A stretch of 64,000 nt of DNA from Pseudomonas fluorescens (GCF_900215245.1 NZ_LT907842.1:1922001-1986000), one strand, 5' to 3'; numbered from the stretch's first letter, positions 28,198-37,252 are shown. Notes: generated from the letters alone by a model not told the origin. Numbers and translations: made by a program.

Positions 28198-29622
28198 ATG
28201 ACCCTCTACGTCAATCTCGCCGAAGTGCTGGGCACTCGCATAGAGCAGGGCTTCTACCGCCCCGGCGATCGCTTGCCCTCGGTACGGGCTTTGAGTGTGG
28301 AACACGGGGTCAGCCTGAGCACCGTTCAACAGGCCTATCGCTTGCTGGAAGACAACGGCCTGGCGATGCCCAAGCCCAAATCCGGCTACTTTGTGCCCGT
28401 CGGGCGTGAGCTGCCGGCCCTGCCCGAAATCGGCCGCCCGGCCCAGCGGCCGGTAGAAATCTCGCAGTGGGACCAGGTGCTGGAACTGATTCGCGCAGTC
28501 CCCCGCAAAGATGTCATACAGATGGGCAGGGGCATGCCGGATGTATTGTCGCCGACCCTCAAACCCCTGCTGCGCAGCCTCGCAAGGATCAGTCGTCGCC
28601 AGGATATGCCCGGACTGTATTACGACAACATCCTTGGCTGTATGGAATTACGCGAGCAGATCGCGCGTCTGTCTCTTGATTCCGGCTGCCAACTCAACGC
28701 CGAAGATATCGTCATCACTACCGGTTGCCATGAGGCACTGTCCGCCAGTATTCATGCTATTTGCGAACCTGGGGATATCGTCGCAGTCGACTCGCCAAGC
28801 TTCCACGGTGCCATGCAAACCCTTAAGGGCCTCGGCATGAAGGCCCTGGAAATCCCCACAGACCCGCTCACCGGTATCAGCCTTGAAGCACTGGAATTGG
28901 CCCTGGAACAGTGGCCGATCAAGGTCATCCAGCTGACGCCGAACTGCAACAACCCCTTGGGCTACATCATGCCGGAAGCCCGCAAACGCGCACTGCTGAC
29001 CCTGGCCCAACGCTTCGATGTGGCGATCATCGAAGACGACGTGTATGGCGAACTGGCCTACAGCTACCCGCGCCCACGCACGATCAAGTCCTTTGACGAA
29101 GATGGCCGCGTACTCCTTTGCAGTTCGTTCTCGAAAACCCTGGCGCCTGGCTTGCGCATTGGCTGGGTTGCGCCGGGCCGCTACCTGGAGCGGGTGCTGC
29201 ACATGAAATACATCAGCACCGGCTCCACGGCGACACAGCCGCAGATCGCCATTGCCGAATTCCTCAAAAATGGCCACTTCGAACCGCATTTGCGGCGGAT
29301 GCGTGCACAATATCAACGCAATCGCGACTTAATGCTCGATTGGGTCAGTCGCTATTTCCCAGCGGGTACACGGGCGAGCCGGCCTCAGGGCAGTTTCATG
29401 CTATGGGTTGAGCTGCCCGAAGGTTTCGACACCCTCAAGCTCAATCGCATGCTGGCCGAACAGGGCGTGCAGGTGGCCGTGGGCAGTATCTTCTCGGCTT
29501 CCGGCAAGTACCGGAACTGCCTGCGAATGAACTACGCGGCCAAGCCAACCCCGCAGATCGAAGAAGCGGTGCGCAAGGTCGGCGCCGCGGCGATAAAAAT
29601 GCTCGCCGAGACTGCAGACTGA
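28198..29622 (+). CDS. MocR-type regulator: GntR helix-turn-helix fused to aminotransferase
   Basis: A 474-residue fusion protein. Residues about 1-68 form a GntR-type winged helix (GDRLPSVRALSVEHGVSLST), joined to a fold type I aminotransferase domain (about 90-470). The PLP lysine is in SSFSKTLAPGLRIGW near residue 315; QLTPNCNNPLG and EDDVYGEL are also typical. Proteins of this class sense PLP and an amino compound and activate or repress a nearby gene; the target is not known. GGGAGCG lies before the ATG. Inverted repeats upstream probably are its operator. Confidence 0.9.
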   Translation: MTLYVNLAEVLGTRIEQGFYRPGDRLPSVRALSVEHGVSLSTVQQAYRLLEDNGLAMPKPKSGYFVPVGRELPALPEIGRPAQRPVEISQWDQVLELIRAVPRKDVIQMGRGMPDVLSPTLKPLLRSLARISRRQDMPGLYYDNILGCMELREQIARLSLDSGCQLNAEDIVITTGCHEALSASIHAICEPGDIVAVDSPSFHGAMQTLKGLGMKALEIPTDPLTGISLEALELALEQWPIKVIQLTPNCNNPLGYIMPEARKRALLTLAQRFDVAIIEDDVYGELAYSYPRPRTIKSFDEDGRVLLCSSFSKTLAPGLRIGWVAPGRYLERVLHMKYISTGSTATQPQIAIAEFLKNGHFEPHLRRMRAQYQRNRDLMLDWVSRYFPAGTRASRPQGSFMLWVELPEGFDTLKLNRMLAEQGVQVAVGSIFSASGKYRNCLRMNYAAKPTPQIEEAVRKVGAAAIKMLAETAD

Positions 29623-29684
29623 CCTTTCGCAGGAATTAGCCGTCATATGCCGACAATTGCCCTGATGTGGAAGCAGCGCCCTTG

Positions 29685-31253
29685 ATGATTCGACGGCTTT
29701 TACCGTTTTTCCTGTTGGGTGCCGTGGCCCTGAGCGGTTGCGCGACAGTCAATGCACCGCGCATTCCCAGCGATGCGCTGCCCGCTGCGCAATCGTCATT
29801 CGGCCGCTCGATCCAGGCCCAGGCCGCGCCGTATCAGGGCCGCTCAGGCTTTCGCCTGCTGCCCAATAGCAGCGAAGCCTTCATGGCCCGCGCCGAACTG
29901 ATCCGTAATGCCCAAAGCAGCCTCGACCTGCAGTACTACATCGTGCACGACGGCATCAGCACCCGCATGTTGGTGGATGAACTGCTCAAAGCGGCTGACC
30001 GTGGCGTGCGCATCCGCATCCTGCTGGACGACACCACCAGCGACGGCCTCGACCAAGCCATCGCCACCCTCGCCGCCCACCCACAGATCCAGGTTCGCCT
30101 GTTCAACCCCCTGCACCTGGGCCGCAGCACCGGCGTGACGCGGGCCATGGGGCGGTTGTTCAACCTGTCGCTCCAACACCGGCGCATGCACAACAAGCTA
30201 TGGCTGGCGGACAACAGCGTGGCAATTGTTGGCGGGCGCAACTTGGGTGACGAGTATTTCGACGCCGAGCCGAACCTGAACTTCACCGATATCGACATGC
30301 TCAGCGTCGGCCCGGTGGCCGAGCAGCTCGGGCACAGCTTTGATCAGTATTGGAACAGCGCGCTGAGCAAACCGATTGATGATTTCGTCTCAAGCAGCCC
30401 GTCCAAAGGTGACTTGGCCGCCGCACGCGTGCGCCTGCAAAATTCGCTGGCCGAATCTCGCCAGCAGAATCACGCGCTGTATAACCGCTTGCGCACCTAC
30501 CAGACCCAACCGCGCATGAACATCTGGCGCCGCGAGCTGATCTGGGCGTGGAACCAGGCATTGTGGGATGCGCCGAGCAAGGTGCTGGCCGAAGCCGACC
30601 CAGACCCACGCTTGCTGCTCACCACCCAACTGGCGCCGGAGCTGGAAGGCGTGAACCATGAGCTGATAATGATCTCGGCGTATTTCGTACCTGGGCAGCC
30701 CGGGCTGGTGTACCTCACCGGCCGCGCCGATGCAGGCGTGTCGGTCAGCCTGCTGACCAACTCCCTGGAGGCCACGGACGTACCGGCCGTGCACGGTGGT
30801 TACGCGCCTTATCGCAAGGCGTTGCTGGAGCACGGCGTGAAACTCTACGAGCTGCGCCGCCAGCCCGGCGACCCCAGCGGTGGCAGCGGTCCGCACTTGT
30901 TTCGCCGGGGCGCCTTCCACGGCTCGGACTCCAGCCTGCACAGCAAGGCGATGATCTTTGATCGGCAGAAGTCGTTTATCGGCTCGTTCAACTTCGACCC
31001 GCGCTCGGTGCTGTGGAACACCGAAGTCGGCGTGCTGGTAGACAGCCCCGAGCTGGCCGAGCACGTACGCAACCTCGCGCTGCAAGGCATGTCACCAGCC
31101 TTGAGCTACCAGGCGAAAGTGCAGGACGGCCAGGTGGTATGGGTGACCGAAGACAATGGCCAATTGCACACGCTGAGCCGTGAACCCGGCAGCTGGTGGC
31201 GTCGGTTTAATGCCTGGTTCGCCACCTCAGTCGGATTGGAACGCATGCTGTAG
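29685..31253 (+). CDS. Phospholipase D family lipoprotein (cardiolipin synthase-like)
   Basis: A 522-residue protein with two PLD domains. The N-terminus is a lipoprotein signal (FLLGAVALSGCAT, lipobox LSGC), so it is anchored in a membrane facing the periplasm. HKD motif 1 is HRRMHNKLWLADN (about residues 168-180) and motif 2 is SLHSKAMIFD (about 416-425) followed by GSFNFDPRS. The start at 29685 is chosen because it leads directly into the signal peptide. YmdC/ClsC-type enzymes of this shape make cardiolipin; activity here is inferred. It has no operon partner; a MFS gene converges on it. Confidence 0.88.
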   Translation: MIRRLLPFFLLGAVALSGCATVNAPRIPSDALPAAQSSFGRSIQAQAAPYQGRSGFRLLPNSSEAFMARAELIRNAQSSLDLQYYIVHDGISTRMLVDELLKAADRGVRIRILLDDTTSDGLDQAIATLAAHPQIQVRLFNPLHLGRSTGVTRAMGRLFNLSLQHRRMHNKLWLADNSVAIVGGRNLGDEYFDAEPNLNFTDIDMLSVGPVAEQLGHSFDQYWNSALSKPIDDFVSSSPSKGDLAAARVRLQNSLAESRQQNHALYNRLRTYQTQPRMNIWRRELIWAWNQALWDAPSKVLAEADPDPRLLLTTQLAPELEGVNHELIMISAYFVPGQPGLVYLTGRADAGVSVSLLTNSLEATDVPAVHGGYAPYRKALLEHGVKLYELRRQPGDPSGGSGPHLFRRGAFHGSDSSLHSKAMIFDRQKSFIGSFNFDPRSVLWNTEVGVLVDSPELAEHVRNLALQGMSPALSYQAKVQDGQVVWVTEDNGQLHTLSREPGSWWRRFNAWFATSVGLERML

Positions 31254-31266
31254 GAACAAAGATCCA

Positions 31267-31296
31267 ATGTGGGGCCGGGCTTGCCCGCTCGCACAG
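31267..31296. repeat. Degenerate single REP unit
   Basis: ATGTGGGGCCGGGCTTGCCC followed by GCTCGCAC resembles one arm of the REP family (TGTGGGAGCGGGCTTGCTCG) with several changes. It lies between the convergent PLD and MFS genes. Confidence 0.5.
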
Positions 31297-31312
31297 TTGA
31301 TCGCATTTCAAA

Positions 31313-32455
31313 TCAGGCGGGCTGTGCAACGCCAAATGCGCCCTGGCGCAGCAACAGCACCACCAGCCCCAACGCGCCGGCAGCCATCAACCACGGCAAT
31401 GCATGCCCACTGATCCATTGGCTGCCCGCACCGGCCACCAGCGGCCCGATCAGGCAACCGATGCCCCACAGCTGCGCCACGTGAGCGTTGGCGCGCACCA
31501 GCGCGTCGTCGCGATAGCGCTCGCCGATCAGGATCAGCGACAACGTGAACAACCCGCCGGCGCTGGCGCCGAAGACCACCCACACCGGCCAGATCAGCGG
31601 CGTGTGCAGCAGCAGCGGAATCGCCAGGCTCGAGACCAGCAACAGCACCGCACAACTCAAGAACAGCGTGCGTCGCGGCAGGTAGTCAGCCAATGCGCCG
31701 ATGGGCAATTGCAGCAGCGCATCGCCAACCACCACCGTGCTGACCATGGCCAGGGCGATCTCGGCCGTGAACCCCTGCTGCAGGCAATACACCGGCAGCA
31801 GCGTCAGAATCATCGCTTCGAACGCGGCGAACAACGCCACCGCCCAGCCAATCGCCGGCAGACTCAGACAAAAACGCCATAGGTCGCCGAAGGTGACGCT
31901 GAAGGAATCGGCCGTTGGCGCACCGGAGCGCCCCAGCAACAGCAGTGGCGCGACCATCAACAAGCCCACGCCCACCCAGAAAGCATAATCATGGTCGGTA
32001 CCCAGCACGCCCAAAAGCAACGGGCCAGACAGTTGGCTCAAGGCGTAACTGCAGCCATACAGCGCAACGAGTCGGCCACGCCACTGCTCCACCACCAACT
32101 GGTTGATCCAGCTTTCGCCGAGGATAAACACGATGGTCAGGATCACCCCGATCATCAACCGCAGCACCAGCCAGACCGGGTAGCTGGGCAAGATTGCCAG
32201 CAGGCCAATAGACACTGCACCGGCCCATAGGCACAAACGCATCAGGTTCGCAGTGCCCAGCCATGCGGCCAACCGACTGGAGACCTTCGCTCCCAGCAGC
32301 ACGCCGAAGGCCGGCATGGCGGCCATCACACCAATGGCGAAACTGCCGTAACCCCAGCCTTCGAGACGCAGGGACACCAGCGGCATGCTGACGCCCAGGG
32401 CCAGGCCGACGCTGAGTACCGAAGCCAGCACGGCGAAATATGTCGCCCAACGCAT
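31313..32455 (-). CDS. MFS transporter, YcaD-like
   Basis: A 380-residue inner-membrane protein of the major facilitator superfamily with twelve predicted segments. The start at 32455 has AGGAG seven bases upstream (a GTG two codons earlier is too close to it). GAKVSSRLAAWLG lies in the loop between helices 2 and 3 and GALADYLPRRTLFL in the corresponding loop of the second half, the usual MFS signature places. The substrate is unknown. It lies between a degenerate REP unit and a REP-like cruciform, with kauB upstream on the same strand. Confidence 0.87.
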   Translation of the reverse strand: MRWATYFAVLASVLSVGLALGVSMPLVSLRLEGWGYGSFAIGVMAAMPAFGVLLGAKVSSRLAAWLGTANLMRLCLWAGAVSIGLLAILPSYPVWLVLRLMIGVILTIVFILGESWINQLVVEQWRGRLVALYGCSYALSQLSGPLLLGVLGTDHDYAFWVGVGLLMVAPLLLLGRSGAPTADSFSVTFGDLWRFCLSLPAIGWAVALFAAFEAMILTLLPVYCLQQGFTAEIALAMVSTVVVGDALLQLPIGALADYLPRRTLFLSCAVLLLVSSLAIPLLLHTPLIWPVWVVFGASAGGLFTLSLILIGERYRDDALVRANAHVAQLWGIGCLIGPLVAGAGSQWISGHALPWLMAAGALGLVVLLLRQGAFGVAQPA

Positions 32456-32495
32456 GCCCACGCTCCTGTGGAAAATGTCCGAGGTTGTAAACGAA

Positions 32496-32619
32496 CTGTA
32501 GGAGCGAGCTTATGCGGGAGCCGGGCTTACCGGCGATTGCAGACGCCTCGGTGTGTCAGTCACACCTTGGCGCTGCTATCGCCGGCAGACCCGGCGCCCT
32601 CACAAGCTGGCTCCTACAG
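32496..32619. repeat. Long nested REP-type cruciform
   Basis: About 124 bases that fold on themselves in three steps: outer arms CTGTAGGAGC / GCTCCTACAG with AGCTT / AAGCT, inner arms GCCGGGCTTACCGGCGAT / ATCGCCGGCAGACCCGGC, and a centre GGTGTG-TCAGT-CACACC. It is a different REP family from the GTGGGAGC type. It lies between kauB and the MFS gene on the minus strand. Confidence 0.8.
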
Positions 32620-32636
32620 GGGATCAGCGGTATGGC

Positions 32637-34130
32637 TTACAGCTTGATCCAGGTCGACTTCAGCTCGGTGTACTTGTCGAACGCGTGCAGCGACTTGTCG
32701 CGGCCATTACCCGACTGCTTGAAGCCACCAAACGGCGCGGTCATGTCACCGCCATCGTATTGGTTGACCCACACGCTACCGGCGCGCAAGGCCTTGGCGG
32801 TCAGGTGCGCCTTGGAGATATCCGCCGTCCACACCGCCGCGGCCAGGCCGTATTGGGTGTCGTTGGCAATGGCGATGGCTTCTTCGGCGCTGTCGAAGGT
32901 GATAACCGACAGGACGGGGCCAAAAATCTCTTCCTGGGCGATCTTCATGGCGTTGGTTACGCCGTCAAAAATCGTCGGTTCCACGTAGGTACCGCCGGTT
33001 TCTTCCAGCGTGCGTTTGCCGCCCGCGACCAGCTTGGCGCCGTCGGCGTGGCCGGCCTCGATGTACGACAGCACGTTGTTCATCTGCTGGGTGTCCACCA
33101 GAGCGCCGACGTTGGTCGCCGGGTCCAGCGGGTTGCCCGGCTTCCAGCCCTTGAGGGCCTCGATCACCAGCGGCAGGAAGGTGTCCTTGATCGAACGCTC
33201 CACGAGCAGGCGCGAACCGGCGGTGCACACTTCGCCCTGGTTGAAGGCGATGGCGCCAGCAGCGGATTCGGCAGCGGCTTGCAAATCCGGCGCATCGGCA
33301 AACACGATGTTCGGGCTCTTGCCGCCGGCTTCCAGCCACACGCGCTTCATGTTCGACTCGCCGGAGCGAATCAACAGTTGCTTGGCAATCTTGGTAGAAC
33401 CGGTGAACACCAGGGTGTCGACGTCCATGTGCAGCGCCAACGCGTTGCCCACGGTATGGCCATAACCCGGCAGTACGTTGAGCACGCCTTTTGGAATACC
33501 GGCCTCAACGGCCAAAGCCGCGATTCGGATGGCGGTCAGCGGGGATTTTTCAGACGGCTTGAGGATCACCGAGTTACCGGTGGACAGCGCCGGGCCGAGT
33601 TTCCAGCAGGCCATCATCAACGGGAAGTTCCACGGCACGATCGCGCCGACAACACCGACCGGCTCGCGGGTCACCAGACCCAGCTGATCATGCGGGGTGG
33701 CGGCAACTTCGTCGTAGATCTTGTCGATAGCCTCGCCGCTCCAGCTCAGCGCATTCGCTGCGCCAGGCACGTCAATTTCCAGGGAGTCGGTGATCGGCTT
33801 GCCCATGTCCAGGGTTTCAAGCAGCGCGAGCTCTTCGGCATTGGCCTTGAGCAATGCGGCGAAACGGATCATGGTGGATTTGCGCTTGGCCGGCGCCAGG
33901 CGCGACCAGACACCGGAGTTGAACGTGGCGCGGGCATTTTCGACAGCGCGCTGGGCGTCGGCGACGTCACAGCTGGCAACGGTGGCCAGCAGGCGGCCAT
34001 CGACCGGGCTGATGCATTCGAAGGTGTCACCGGAAACAGCGGCGGTGTATTCGCCATTGATATACGCGCGGCCTTCGATCTTCAGGTCCTTGGCGCGTTG
34101 TTCCCAGTCGGCACGGGTCAGGGTGGTCAT
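32637..34130 (-). CDS. kauB: Aldehyde dehydrogenase KauB (gamma-glutamyl-aminobutyraldehyde type)
   Basis: NAD(P)-dependent aldehyde dehydrogenase of 497 residues. The catalytic cysteine is in QGEVCTAGSRLLVE near residue 302 and the general base in WLEAGGKSPNIV near residue 266; VPWNFPLMMACWK and FTGSTKIAKQ bind the cofactor. It resembles PuuC/KauB, which oxidises the aldehyde products of polyamine and 4-guanidinobutyrate breakdown. Partner genes pauB4 and pauR are within 12 kb. GAGGAGGAC lies just before the ATG. A near-palindrome resembling the PuuR operator lies between kauB and the divergent cupin gene. Confidence 0.92.
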   Translation of the reverse strand: MTTLTRADWEQRAKDLKIEGRAYINGEYTAAVSGDTFECISPVDGRLLATVASCDVADAQRAVENARATFNSGVWSRLAPAKRKSTMIRFAALLKANAEELALLETLDMGKPITDSLEIDVPGAANALSWSGEAIDKIYDEVAATPHDQLGLVTREPVGVVGAIVPWNFPLMMACWKLGPALSTGNSVILKPSEKSPLTAIRIAALAVEAGIPKGVLNVLPGYGHTVGNALALHMDVDTLVFTGSTKIAKQLLIRSGESNMKRVWLEAGGKSPNIVFADAPDLQAAAESAAGAIAFNQGEVCTAGSRLLVERSIKDTFLPLVIEALKGWKPGNPLDPATNVGALVDTQQMNNVLSYIEAGHADGAKLVAGGKRTLEETGGTYVEPTIFDGVTNAMKIAQEEIFGPVLSVITFDSAEEAIAIANDTQYGLAAAVWTADISKAHLTAKALRAGSVWVNQYDGGDMTAPFGGFKQSGNGRDKSLHAFDKYTELKSTWIKL

Positions 34131-34298
34131 GCGAGTGTCCTCCTCTTATTGAATACAAGGGCCAGGTGATGTCCCCCGGCAGCCTCAAAGAATTCTTGCC
34201 CGGCCAGCCTGCTGTTCGGCTCAAGGCAGCTGCCACCCTAAACCAGCGGCTGGGGATGTTTCAATATATTTGACATAACGGCGGTAAACGCCCTTGCG

Positions 34299-34318
34299 AT
34301 GTTCATTTTAATAAACAT
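34299..34318. promoter_or_regulatory. Candidate PauR operator between kauB and the cupin gene
   Basis: ATGTTCATTTTAATAAACAT is a near-perfect palindrome (arms ATGTTCATT / AATAAACAT, one mismatch). Its reverse strand contains AATGAACA, the end of the E. coli PuuR site AAAATATAATGAACA as I remember it. PauR is the PuuR relative encoded in this window and KauB is a PauR-pathway enzyme. Confidence 0.5.
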
Positions 34319-34360
34319 AGACTTTGGGCTCACCAACCGCAGGCCAGACGGGACACGCAC

Positions 34361-34723
34361 ATGAGCATCCAGGACATCGTCGACTTCAGCCAAGCCAACA
34401 CCGCCCCAGACCGCTACCGTCCGGCCGCCGAGAAAATCCTCAAGGGTGACCCCGAACAAACGATCTACAACCACTACAACAGTCCGTGCGGCCAGATGAG
34501 CGCCGGCGTGTGGGAAGGTGAAGTCGGGCATTGGAAGGTCAATTACACGGAGCATGAGTACTGCGAGATTGTGCAGGGTGTTTCCGTGTTGCGCGATGCC
34601 GACGGCAACGCCAAGACCTTGCGCGCCGGCGACCGCTTCGTGATCCCCGCCGGGTTCAGCGGCACTTGGGAAGTGCTGGAGCCGTGCCGCAAGATCTACG
34701 TGGTGTTCGAACAGAAAGCCTGA
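34361..34723 (+). CDS. Cupin domain protein
   Basis: A 120-residue single-domain cupin of the DUF861 / cupin_3 type. The barrel runs from about residue 35 to 115: VGHWKVNYTEHEYCEIVQGV holds the first-motif region and LRAGDRFVIPAGFSGTWEV the second. The function is unknown. It is divergent from kauB across 230 bases that include the candidate PauR operator, so it may belong to polyamine catabolism, which is inference. A bidirectional terminator follows. Confidence 0.87.
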   Translation: MSIQDIVDFSQANTAPDRYRPAAEKILKGDPEQTIYNHYNSPCGQMSAGVWEGEVGHWKVNYTEHEYCEIVQGVSVLRDADGNAKTLRAGDRFVIPAGFSGTWEVLEPCRKIYVVFEQKA

Positions 34724-34740
34724 TCAACAAATCACAGGCA

Positions 34741-34777
34741 AAAAAAAGCCCGGATCGTGAGATACGGGCTTTTTTTC
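34741..34777. terminator. Bidirectional rho-independent terminator
   Basis: AAAAAAAGCCCG and CGGGCTTTTTTT form a long stem with a loop of about ten bases. It ends the cupin transcript on the plus strand and rpmB-rpmG on the minus strand. Confidence 0.85.
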
Positions 34778-34794
34778 ACAAGGAAGAAAATCAA

Positions 34795-34950
34795 TTACTT
34801 GATTTTGCCTTCTTTGTAGATCACGTGCTTGCGAACGCGCGGGTCGAACATTTTCTTTTCGAGCTTGTCCGGGGTAGTACGCTTGTTCTTGTCGGTAGTG
34901 TAGAAGTGACCAGTACCGGCGCTAGAGATCATTCGAATCAATTCACGCAT
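34795..34950 (-). CDS. rpmG: 50S ribosomal protein L33
   Basis: A 51-residue basic ribosomal protein: it starts [20 protein letters not shown] and ends in [12 protein letters not shown]. Length and sequence are typical of the zinc-free form (no CxxC pairs). It follows rpmB by 11 bases on the minus strand, the standard rpmB-rpmG pair, with AAGGAGC just before its start. The shared terminator at 34741 follows. Confidence 0.96.
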   Translation of the reverse strand: MRELIRMISSAGTGHFYTTDKNKRTTPDKLEKKMFDPRVRKHVIYKEGKIK

Positions 34951-34961
34951 GATAAAGCTCC

Positions 34962-35195
34962 TTAGATCTTGCCAGCGGCGCGGATTTCGGCCAGCACGAC
35001 AGTGATGCCACGCTTGTCGATGATACGCATGCCTTTGGCAGATACACGCAGGCGAACAAAACGTTTCTCTTCTTCAACCCAGAAGCGGTGATGCTGCAGG
35101 TTCGGCAGGAAACGACGACGGGTTTTGTTATTTGCGTGGGAAATGTTATTCCCAGTCACCGGACCCTTACCGGTAACTTGACAGACTCTCGACAT
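34962..35195 (-). CDS. rpmB: 50S ribosomal protein L28
   Basis: A 77-residue ribosomal protein beginning [20 protein letters not shown], the invariant L28 N-terminus, and ending in [12 protein letters not shown]. Only one Cys, so the zinc-free form. GAGG is seven bases upstream of the ATG. It is the first gene of rpmB-rpmG, with a clear promoter about 150 bases upstream and a structured leader between. Confidence 0.97.
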   Translation of the reverse strand: MSRVCQVTGKGPVTGNNISHANNKTRRRFLPNLQHHRFWVEEEKRFVRLRVSAKGMRIIDKRGITVVLAEIRAAGKI

Positions 35196-35653
35196 GCCTC
35201 AGCCCTCTAAAACCACATGCCCAACCCGGCATGGGTTGGCCGCTTAATCTCTCAGTCATTTGGCGCCAGGCGCCGCGTTTCTTTAAGGGTCTTACCGGCT
35301 ACACCTACAGTGAAGGAACCGGGCCCCTAGAAAAGAGCGCTGCTTTATACCAGAAAGACCCAAGTGCAACAACAGCCCGTGTGTTTTTACCGGCATAAAT
35401 GTTGGCGACAGACGCCTGAACCGTTGCCAGGAGGGGCCGCTGTAACAGCCGACCGCTCGTCGCACAGAATGATTTACCACGCCCGCCAGCACACAAAAGT
35501 ACAAGACGAAACGCGCTGAGGCGCCATCAAAACAGCATTTACGCCAAAAGCACAGGCAAAAATGGGCTAGTCATTTATCAAACAGACCACTACGGTAGGC
35601 TTTTTCCAGACTGCACTCGCAGATGGGCCTTCGATCTGCAAAGGAAACTGAAT
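35196..35653. promoter_or_regulatory. Gene-free region between rpmB and the peptide-binding protein gene
   Basis: About 458 bases without a credible gene. The left part is the rpmB leader, with the hairpins CCAACCC-GGCAT-GGGTTGG (35222-35240) and GGCGCC-A-GGCGCC (35263-35275), and the rpmB promoter at 35344-35372. The right part (35373-35653) must carry the promoter of the peptide-binding protein gene; no clear -35/-10 pair is identified there, and GGAAAC before the start is the only binding site. Confidence 0.6.
35344..35372 (-). promoter_or_regulatory. Promoter of rpmB-rpmG
   Basis: On the minus strand TTGTTG (plus 35367-35372), a 17-base spacer and TATAAA (plus 35344-35349). The -10 matches the consensus at five of six positions. 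Transcription would start near 35337, giving a leader of about 140 bases. Confidence 0.65.
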
Positions 35654-37246
35654 ATGCGCCTCGCTGCCCTACCGCTATTGCTAGCCCCTCTCTTTATCGC
35701 GCCGCTGGCCCAAGCCGCCACCAGTTTGAGCGTTTGCACCGAGGCCAGCCCCGAAGGGTTCGATGTGGTGCAGTACAACTCCCTGACCACCACCAATGCT
35801 TCGGCCGATGTGCTGATGAACCGCCTGGTGGACTACGACGCCGCCAGCGGCAAGCTGGTGCCGAGCCTCGCAGACAGCTGGGAAGTGTCGCCGGACGGCC
35901 TGACCTACACCTTCAAGCTGCACCCGGACGTCAAATTCCACCGCACCGAGTATTTCACCCCGAGTCGCACCCTGACCGCCGAAGACGTGCGTTTCAGCTT
36001 TGAGCGCATGCTCGACCCGGCCAACCCGTGGCACAAGATTGCCCAGAGCGGCTTCCCGCATGCGCAGTCTCTGCAATTGCCGGCACTGGTCAAGAAGATC
36101 GACGCCCTCGACCCGCTGACCGTGCGTTTCACCCTCGATCACGCCGACTCGACCTTCCTCGCGGCCCTCAGCATGGGCTTTGCCTCGATCTACCCGGCCG
36201 AATACGCCGGTAAACTGCTCAAGGCCGGCACGCCCGAAAAGCTCAACAGCCAGCCGATCGGCACCGGGCCGTTCGTTTTTGTGCGTTTCCAAAAAGATGC
36301 CGTAGTGCGTTACAAAGCCAACCCGGATTACTTCGCCGGCAAACCGGCTGTGGATAACTTGCTCTTCGCCATTACGCCGGATGCCAACGTGCGTCTGCAG
36401 AAGCTGCACCGCGATGAGTGCCAGATCGCGCTGTCGCCCAAGCCGCTGGATGTGGGTGAAGCCGAGAAAGACCCCGCACTCAAAGTAGAAAAAACCCCAG
36501 CCTTCATGACCGCATTCGTTGCGATCAATAGCCAGCACCCGCCGCTGGACAAGCCCGAAGTACGGCAGGCGATCAACCTGGCCTTCGACAAGAACAGCTA
36601 CCTGAAAGCGGTATTTGAAGGCACCGCCGAAGTAGCCAATGGCATTTATCCACCGAATACCTGGAGCTATGCCAAGGATTTGCCGGGTTATCCACAGGAC
36701 ATCGCCAAAGCCAAGGCGCTGCTGGATCGCGCCGGGCTCAAGAATGGCTTTAAGACCACGATCTGGACTCGCCCCACTGGCAGCCTGCTGAACCCCAACC
36801 CCAACCTCGGCGCGCAGCTGCTGCAGGCGGACCTCGCCAAAGTCGGCATCCAGGCAGAGATCCGTGTGATCGAGTGGGGCGAACTGATTCGCCGCGCCAA
36901 AGCCGGTGAGCATGACCTGCTGTTCATGGGTTGGGCTGGCGACAACGGCGACCCGGATAACTTCCTGACCCCGCAATTCTCCTGCGCGGCGGTGAAATCC
37001 GGCACCAACTTCGCCCGCTACTGCGACCCTGCCCTGGACAAACTGATCAGCGCCGGCAAGACCACCAGCGAGCAAGGTGTACGCAGCAAGCTGTATCAAC
37101 AGGCCCAGGCACAGATCCAGCAGCAAGCCCTGTGGCTACCGCTTGCGCACCCGACGGCGTTCGCACTGGCGCGCAAGAATGTCGAGGGCTACCAGGTGAG
37201 CCCGTTTGGGCGCCAGGACTTCTCCAAGGTCAGCGTCAAACCGTGA
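35654..37246 (+). CDS. Dipeptide ABC transporter substrate-binding protein, DppA-like
   Basis: A periplasmic peptide-binding protein of family 5, 530 residues. The signal peptide covers residues 1-22 (LLLAPLFIAPLAQAA). The SBP_bac_5 domain fills the rest, with the family segment LADSWEVSPDGLTYTFKLHP near residue 75 and EDVRFSFERMLDP near 113. Asp near 420 in FMGWAGDNGDPDNFL is the usual ligand alpha-amino anchor region of DppA. No permease or ATPase gene is adjacent, so it must share a transporter encoded elsewhere; P. aeruginosa has several such DppA copies, one at the matching place. It is followed by a GC-rich hairpin and the convergent radC. Confidence 0.9.
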   Translation: MRLAALPLLLAPLFIAPLAQAATSLSVCTEASPEGFDVVQYNSLTTTNASADVLMNRLVDYDAASGKLVPSLADSWEVSPDGLTYTFKLHPDVKFHRTEYFTPSRTLTAEDVRFSFERMLDPANPWHKIAQSGFPHAQSLQLPALVKKIDALDPLTVRFTLDHADSTFLAALSMGFASIYPAEYAGKLLKAGTPEKLNSQPIGTGPFVFVRFQKDAVVRYKANPDYFAGKPAVDNLLFAITPDANVRLQKLHRDECQIALSPKPLDVGEAEKDPALKVEKTPAFMTAFVAINSQHPPLDKPEVRQAINLAFDKNSYLKAVFEGTAEVANGIYPPNTWSYAKDLPGYPQDIAKAKALLDRAGLKNGFKTTIWTRPTGSLLNPNPNLGAQLLQADLAKVGIQAEIRVIEWGELIRRAKAGEHDLLFMGWAGDNGDPDNFLTPQFSCAAVKSGTNFARYCDPALDKLISAGKTTSEQGVRSKLYQQAQAQIQQQALWLPLAHPTAFALARKNVEGYQVSPFGRQDFSKVSVKP

Positions 37247-37252
37247 AAGCCC

